Below, piece by piece: positions 58,001 to 64,000 of a DNA stretch of 64,000 bases; the stretch's first letter is position 1; the number at the start of each line of letters is the position of its first letter. Origin of the DNA: Tubulanus polymorphus (taxonomy: Eukaryota; Nemertea; Palaeonemertea; Tubulaniformes; Tubulanidae); assembly GCF_964204645.1 (NCBI RefSeq), contig NC_134028.1:21798153-21862152 (forward strand). The letters are read 5' to 3'. Made by a program: the position numbers and the translations under genes. Under the pieces are notes generated by a model. The model was not told the DNA's origin, made no database searches, and saw only the letters and a list, made by a program, of their open reading frames with translations.

Positions 58001-61000
58001 AGAGAGCCCGGTTCTCTAAGTCCGGCGCACACTTGCTCGGTTTTGCTCGTTTGCCAAGAATTGGATTACTTATTCAACATTTTCGATATCATCTCTTGTT
58101 TCTAAGTCTGCCTGATTTTTTTTATACGATTGGTAATCATTCTGGCTAGGCGGCCAACACGCGGGAAAGTGTGCACCGGTTATTATTTAGGCGTAGGTAG
58201 AATGCTTGGTGTTTTGCATGTAAATCAGGGCTTCCAGCGCTCCTTCCAAGTACATCTTTGTCCTTCTTTTGGAAAACTGTTTGGACAAACATCATCTTTG
58301 CCCTTCTTTTTGACTGTAGGTCTTTCCTTGTGATGAAAACGTCCTTCCAAATTTCATTTTCACGTATTTTTCGTGGGGAATTTTGTCGCGAATTCAACAG
58401 TTAGTTTGATTGGGAATAATAGGAGCTGCAATATGTCTTTTTCTTGGTGGAGGCATTGCAAAAAGCTTCCTTATGGGTACTCATTTTACTGGAAAGTACT
58501 TCTTTCTCAGTCAAAAAGTCCTTCCTTTCGGGTCTGAAATCGCCGAAAAGTACTTCTTAGTACGGTACAGCTTAGAATTAGCTTTACATCATTAACGTTT
58601 ATTTTCCGTTTCGTTTACGTTTAAAAGGGACAATGATCGGCATTTTGGAAAGAAATTTAACGCGTACCGTACATCGTTGTATCGGTTTTAAAACGCGTTC
58701 TAATCGCGTGTACGATGCGTTTCAAACGGCACGATAAATGAGAACACGACGCGTTCAACGCGCAAACGATGCGCGATTAACGATAAGTTAATTCTAAGCT
58801 GTACCGTATTTCTTTTTATCCCGGCCTTACCGCTGGAAACCCTGTAAATGTTTCCGCGTATAGAGCTTGTACTGTACACACGATGCACATTCTCTCTCGC
58901 TTGTTGTTGTTATATTTCGTGCGAATGTTGTTGTATATCCGCTGCAGGTGTTAGAGGGTTATGGTCAAACCGAAGCGACTGCTGGTGTTGCGTTTAACAT
59001 TCCCGGCGACTCGAACGGCGGTAAGTTCAACACGTAACGTCATTTTAAACGCGTTTTTTCATGCGTGTGCGTTCGTCGATGCAGGTTCTCGAAGGGTACG
59101 GCCAGACGGAGACGACCGGAGCGTGTACGTGTAATGTTCCGTTTGAGATGCAGGCGGGTGAGTGAGTCTGTGCCTGCTGCTACTCTCTCTCTCCTCAGTT
59201 ATATCATTGCTGATTCATGCTATACGCCATTATATATGATGTATCTTAATGATATTATATGTGATATTCTGCATGATATGTGGTATGCATGATGACAAAA
59301 ATACGTTCATATAGAGGTCACTTGATATGTGATATAAAGTGTGATATTCATGTACACATGTATTAAGTAATAATATGATATTCATATATAGTATTAAAGT
59401 TATGATATATGTGATGTTATACACCGGTACGTGATATAATGCGTGATATGGTACTGGTACCTAGAACTTGGTTATATTCGTTCAACATAGCTTTGGTAAA
59501 TTACGGAATCGTTGCAGTGGTTTGGTGGTATAAATCACCTCATCTGCGCAATAGGATCAAAAGGAAATTAGCTTGAGAAAACATTTGGTTTCTAGATCAA
59601 CTGAAGTAACACGAATGCAGAATCTACTGTATTATGAAAATATTCAGTCAACCCGATTTATTCATATTTTTAAATCAAACTGAAGAATTTTCGATTGCAC
59701 TGTGAACATTTTTCCCCTAAGTCAGATTCTTACTAAGTCGGACAAAAATCGCTGTTATCCAAAATAGATCCGACTTCCGCGGGATCGAGTCAATTATCTG
59801 AAGACATTTTTTGCTACGCGCATATTTCACAGGTCAAGTCGGCTGTCCGATTCCGTGTAATCATTTGAAACTGGTCGACGTTCCCGAAATGGATTACTAC
59901 GCGACCGACGGTAAAGGAGAGGTGTGCGTACGCGGCAGCAACTGTTTCCGCGGCTACTTCAAAGACGAAGCGAAAACGGCGGAAACGATCGACGCCGATA
60001 ACTGGGTTCACACGGGCGACGTCGGAATGTGGCTATCGGTAAGCGTTTTGTTGTATAGTCGTATCTTTAACTCTTTCATTGCATCTGCCCCATTTCACGG
60101 TCCTGTGCAGTTAGCTCAGTTGGTTGAGTGGAGGAGTGGGAACCGAGAGGTCTATAGTTCGAAACCACCTCTGGCGTTGGCTGTCGAGACACATACATGG
60201 ACTAAGCTCTGCTAACTTCGTCAGGTTGTGAGCCATAACAACCTATAAACAGGACCTGGCTGTCTCTTAAGACCCACTAGGGTTACATTGTAACTAATTG
60301 CAGTTGGGACGTAAAACTCTTCTTCTAAACAATAATCCAGATGATAAGACACCTGTTGATACTTACAATTTCTCTTCCGAAGTAAAGTTCACTTGATTTT
60401 GCTTTTCATTACAGAACGGAACGTTAAAAATTATCGATCGTAAAAAGCATATTTTCAAACTAGCGCAGGTACGTAGTTAATTCTGAGAGATAACTATCAC
60501 TCAACCATTGTGGCATTTTAGATTTATTGTTCAAACTGTCTACGATTACGCTTGTCTACACTACTACAGGATAACTCGCTTAATTCAGATCGGTTTTATT
60601 CAGATTTTCGCTTATTTCGGACTAATAGCCCGGTCCTCTTTAAGTTATTTCTATTCAAATGAGAGCACATGTTATTTCATGTTATTAATCCTGTATTTTG
60701 GTTGTATTGAAAAAAGCCATGTCTTTTTACTGAATTTACTCCATTTTCTCAAAGTTAGTTATCATTACAGAAGGGTTATGCACAGAAAAGACTTAGACAT
60801 TTTAGAATATTTTAGATAATAAGAATTCCTGCTTCATTCCCTTGATGATAGTTGGATATTGAAGTTTTTGAGGGTTTAATTCATTGCAGGGGGAGTATAT
60901 CGCACCGGAGAAAATTGAGAATGTTTACGTTAGAAGTAAATTTGCCGCCCAAGTTTTTGTAGATGGTAACAGTTTACAGGTATGTATAAACTTTCTCTGT

Positions 61001-62083
61001 CAGCTGGGATTCAAACCTCATCAAATCAACACTACTTAACACAGTACAGATCCAATGGTCTTGCCACATTTTTGAGGGCATTCTGGTTGTCAGTGCCATT
61101 TAGATAACCCTTTACTCAATTTTCAACGAAAGGGTGTCTACTGGATTGTTGAGGGTCTCATCAACATCTGGTAATACCCCCCGGGATTTACCCTAATTAT
61201 CTCAGATTCTACATCTGTGAAGTGTTGTCATACACCACACAACCGGATAGATGCAATGAAAGGGTTAATGAAAGTTTAATAATAACTATTATTGATACTT
61301 TTAGCCATTCATCGTGTGTATAATTGTTCCTAATGAACACTATCTGGAGGATTGGGCGAAAAAACAAGGAATAGAAGGAAATCTAGCTTCATTATGCGAA
61401 TGTGCGGTAAGCGTCAGAAGAATCGAATGCCTGCGTATTCTTGTTCAAGTTGGTAGACCGAGATCCACTTACATCGTATGAACGCTAATCATGATTATTC
61501 ATCGCTTTTTCCAGAAAGTGAAAGAAGCCGTTCTTAAAGACATCACTGATCTCGGAAAGAAATCTGGATTAAAGAGTTTCGAGCAGGTAAATGTGTATTT
61601 CTCTGACCGCATAGTACTGTAGTACCACAAGGAAAATGTGTTAGAAGATTAGATTTTTCTTTCTTTGTTGGTTTTAATGAATAAATCTCTTGAGTCCTCA
61701 CATGGCCCATACCCCTGAACTCCCAAAACTCACAACACAGAAATGGTTGTCGAAAAGAAATGTAGAAATCAGTCGTCGTTCAAGCCGAGTTGTAGTTTTC
61801 ACACATGCCACGGATTTGAACCTGATGGCATCACGAGACTCGTCATGGCACAAAACCCGTGATTATCCCCAGTGTGTAGGTACGTGTGCAAAATGACCTC
61901 TGCGAAACTATGGAACTGAAGTTTTTATGTATTTATTTGTAACAGGTGCGAGCATTACATCTCTGCGCGGAGCCATTCAGCGTCGAAAACGGTTTAATGA
62001 CTCCGACGATGAAATCAAAACGTCCGGCGCTTCGGAAACATTTCCACGATCAAATCGAACGACTATACACGACATCGGCGTAA
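52022..62083 (+). CDS. ACSL: long-chain acyl-CoA synthetase, ACSL1/5/6 type
   Basis: Activates long-chain fatty acids to acyl-CoA via an acyl-AMP, at ER or outer mitochondrial membrane. Exons: 52022-52183, 52492-52597, 53633-53802, 54235-54334, 54738-54910, 55175-55207, 55334-55385, 55832-55905, 56147-56224, 56324-56458, 56736-56818, 57235-57385, one of three 73-nt cassettes (57778-57850, 58948-59020, 59085-59157), 59833-60038, 60415-60468, 60890-60979, 61305-61406, 61515-61586, 61946-62083; 683 aa, near the usual ~700. An N-terminal hydrophobic anchor lies at about residues 15-34. The ATP loop is [11 protein letters not shown] (about 259-269), followed by LPLAHMLER (about 304) and VPRLLNRMY. 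The cassette carries YGQTE (about 443), then HTGDVG (about 523) and [20 protein letters not shown] (about 535). The end, [14 protein letters not shown], is typical of the family. The ATG at 52022 opens right after a splice acceptor. Confidence 0.96.
53329..53486. repeat. fold-back element in ACSL intron
   Basis: Arms of about 75 nt starting CGAATAGTACT, with AACTAGTTTATTTGACGC and AAGCTTTCGCTACTA inside, meet at CACCTGATGAAGC-type sequence near 53400. Confidence 0.88.
54356..54650 (-). mobile_element. TTAA-flanked MITE, copy 4
   Basis: Same family in reverse orientation inside an ACSL intron, 295 bp, flanked by TTAA on both sides. Confidence 0.82.
55480..55805. repeat. degenerate tandem repeat of MITE-like GCAGTGCGGTGTATA units
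   Basis: Repeated GCAGTGCGGTGTATA and GGGTTAGAC units of about 45-60 bp in an ACSL intron. They resemble the inner palindromes and AAAGGGTT end of the TTAA MITE, so it may be a collapsed, amplified copy. Confidence 0.55.
56992..57184. mobile_element. MITE with TGACAATAATTCAGC ends
   Basis: Left TGACAATAATTCAGCCTAA and right TTAGCTGAATTATTGTC are inverted; TTGAGCAA also pairs internally. About 190 bp, no coding frame. Confidence 0.7.
57778..57850 (+). CDS. ACSL: ACSL alternative exon 1 of 3
   Basis: 73 nt, acceptor TATTAAG, donor GTGAGT. Encodes [20 protein letters not shown] then DCVL. Enters at phase 0 and leaves at phase 1 like the other two copies. Its acceptor has a weaker pyrimidine tract than theirs. 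Confidence 0.9.
58948..59020 (+). CDS. ACSL: ACSL alternative exon 2 of 3
   Basis: 73 nt, acceptor CGCTGCAG, donor GTAAGT. Encodes [20 protein letters not shown] then DSNG. Same phases as copies 1 and 3. Confidence 0.93.
59085..59157 (+). CDS. ACSL: ACSL alternative exon 3 of 3
   Basis: 73 nt, acceptor CGATGCAG, donor GTGAGT. Encodes [20 protein letters not shown] then EMQA, the most divergent after YGQTE. Only 64 nt separate it from copy 2, short for an intron, which would hinder splicing copies 2 and 3 together. Confidence 0.93.
60105..60328 (+). mobile_element. tRNA-derived SINE
   Basis: Head GTTAGCTCAGTTGGTTGAG (box A) and AGTTCGAAACC (box B), tail GCAGTTGGGACGTAAAACTC. Same family as 3842-4066, opposite orientation. 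In an ACSL intron. Confidence 0.82.
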
Positions 62084-62420
62084 ACGGAAACAACTCGACT
62101 AGTTATAGATAATCATAGCAGCAAACTGTACATACCACGAATAGCCGCGTATAATCTAAAGCCCGACGCGCATGTGTTGAACTAGTCAAACCTACTTAAT
62201 TCAGATCAGTTTCATACAGATTTTGATCTTATTTAGGCCATATGAAATAGATTACTTGACTCTCATCAGTGCCCGCCCCGAATTCAGCGGATAGAGGTGT
62301 TGCTAGTCTTCATATATCATTAGAGTTTGTGGAATGTTCTATATAAAATATAAACCTCCCTCTTCGATGATTTTTTTCACAACTTCTGATGAGAATCAAG
62401 TAATTCATTTTATATGGCCT

Positions 62421-62640
62421 AAGGCTAAACTAAAATGATACCTTGTTTCTCCTAATCAGTTGGGTCACTTTTGTAAACCGGCGAAAGATTTGTAGTCAGT
62501 TCAGTTCTATAACTTTCTTCTAACTTTCTTTCTCTTTCTATAACCGCTGGCTCTGTTATGCTTAGCTTGATCATAATTTTACAAAAGTAACGTACTGGGT
62601 ATGTAGGTGGCCGGCCGGGTCAACTTTAATAGAAATGAGA
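62421..62640 (+). repeat. dispersed repeat, direct partner of 24400-24600
   Basis: Matches the copy at 24400 in the same orientation over about 200 bp with scattered differences. Confidence 0.65.
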
Positions 62641-63336
62641 AACAATGTACATGTATCAATTTTTTCAGCCTTAGATATTTTCTAAAGTCCATCTATACAA
62701 ATGTTTGTACGTAAGATAATTTGATAATAAATCAATATTTCTGATAAACCTGATGAATTTCATTTAGTCCCAAACGATTCGAATTCAGCAGGTTCTACAG
62801 TATTGGTTTTTGTCAAAACAAAAATACGAAACAAACCGCTATTTTCAGCGAATGAGTGTCATCTGGACTGACGGTTGATTCCTTTCCTGAAAACGAAACA
62901 CTCGCCGTGTGCGTTAGGCTTTACGATTCGCGGTTAAAAAACATAGAAACGATGTTTGAATGATTTGAAAAACGTGATGTCGATCAAATAAACTATAATC
63001 TGCTGTTGATTCATCAGAGATGATCGCGCGATCTCGATGGTCGTTATCGTAATCTTGAATGTCGCCATGTTGCGTATTGTTGTGTAAGTTCCATGTCCGT
63101 AAAACGAATCATGGGCCGGCACGGTCTAGGTGTTCATTCGCGAGGCTGAATTACTAAATGTCGCTGGCCAATTATTAATCACACTGTAAAATGCTTTGAA
63201 TTAGTGATTATCCACTTGGTATGTATTCCGGCCATTACAAAAACTAAATCGAAATGTATGTGATTAGCTTGAAATAGATGTCTCAATGTTCGCTACTATT
63301 GAATGTTACTATGTACCTATAATATGTCCATGTCCA

Positions 63337-63617
63337 GGGGCCGGTTGCACAGTCACGGCTTAGACTTAAGATCAGTCTAAGACCAACTTAGTTTTATCAC
63401 CAATCTAACAACTTAAGACCAGTCTTAAGATTTAAGACCACTTTTGGACTTAGGTCACAACTGTGCAACTGGCTCCAGGGGCCAGTTGCACAGTCGTGAC
63501 ATAAGTCCAAAAGTGGTCTTAAATCTTAAGACCAATCTTAAGTTGTTAGATTAGCTATAGAACTAAGTTGGTCTTAGACTGGTCTTAAGTCGAAGCCTTG
63601 ACTATGCAACCGACCCC
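63337..63617. repeat. two inverted copies of a CAGTTGCACAGT element
   Basis: Two ~140-bp copies meet near 63476. Each has GGGGCC.GTTGCACAGT at its outer end and AAGACCAGTCTTAAG-type palindromes inside. Fragments of the same family occur near 27550-27740 and 57500-57610. Confidence 0.8.
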
Positions 63618-64000
63618 AGGTGTTTAACTACTACCGTAGTCTCTGAGCTTGAAATATTAACTGTCATGTGATAACTTTTATAGACAGGCGCTAACTTTAT
63701 TCACTGCAGGTTTTAAACTACTTTTGACTTGAAACCGATGAGGTTTATCTGGTCAGAGGGGCTCGTTGTGATTCGACCAAGGGTTGAGGTAATGATAAAC
63801 TCATATTGGGTTAAAGTTAGTGCCTGTGATATAGAACCACGGATCTTGCTTTCTGTTATTTGCATTGAAAATTGTTCAGTTTTGTAGACATGGCGTTCGT
63901 TTTCTTCAGAGAATCGTCAATTGATCTCTCGTGGGGGAGGGAGTATTTAACATTTAGAAAATACGATTATCAATTTAAACAACTTTTTGCAATTTATACA

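Larger units (their letters stand above)
62084..64000. other. ACSL 3' flank
   Basis: No gene recognised. Holds a dispersed repeat (62421-62640), a possible ACSL polyadenylation signal AATAAA at 62726-62731, and an inverted repeat pair at 63337-63617. Confidence 0.55.

Noticed and set aside
60105-60180. Functional tRNA gene
   Set aside because: A and B boxes are present but no intact cloverleaf is evident, and the sequence continues into a SINE body shared with 3842-4066.

Overview
The window is a piece of an animal nuclear genome: spliced genes with GT-AG introns, many of them short, and A+T-rich introns crowded with tRNA-derived SINEs, MITEs, fold-back repeats and minisatellites. The gene structures and repeat load suit an invertebrate, and I lean towards a lophotrochozoan such as a mollusc. 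That placement is inference only.

Three conserved genes could be rebuilt exon by exon. In each, every intron phase agrees and the summed coding length divides by three. (1) On the minus strand at 2571-22699 is a heparan sulfate N-deacetylase/N-sulfotransferase (NDST), 12 coding exons, 892 aa. (2) On the minus strand at 25928-42855 is a TRPM-family cation channel, 25 coding exons, 1580 aa, with neither kinase nor Nudix domain. (3) On the plus strand at 52022-62083 is a long-chain acyl-CoA synthetase of the ACSL1/5/6 type, 19 coding exons, 683 aa. The three do not form one pathway: a Golgi sulfation enzyme, a plasma-membrane channel and a membrane-anchored lipid enzyme.

Between TRPM and ACSL lies a 6.86-kb unit, 43463-50321, with terminal inverted repeats and a TTAAA direct repeat on both sides. 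It looks like a DNA transposon. It carries a multi-exon OTU-protease plus PHD-finger gene with three apparent disabling lesions, and two inverted 30-bp satellite arrays grown from its own terminal motif. I recognise no transposase in it.

The recurring theme is small-scale exon duplication. NDST has two interchangeable 116-nt exons in its deacetylase domain. ACSL has three interchangeable 73-nt exons over the YGQTE adenine-binding motif. The transposon gene has a doubled 54-nt acidic exon. In three further places (one in NDST, two in TRPM) only the 3' end of an exon with its 5' splice site has been copied into the following intron, in one case seven extra times.

Layout: 1-2570 intergenic; 2571-22699 NDST; 22700-25927 intergenic; 25928-42855 TRPM; 42856-43457 intergenic; 43458-50326 transposon with target duplications; 50327-52021 ACSL upstream region; 52022-62083 ACSL; 62084-64000 ACSL 3' flank.
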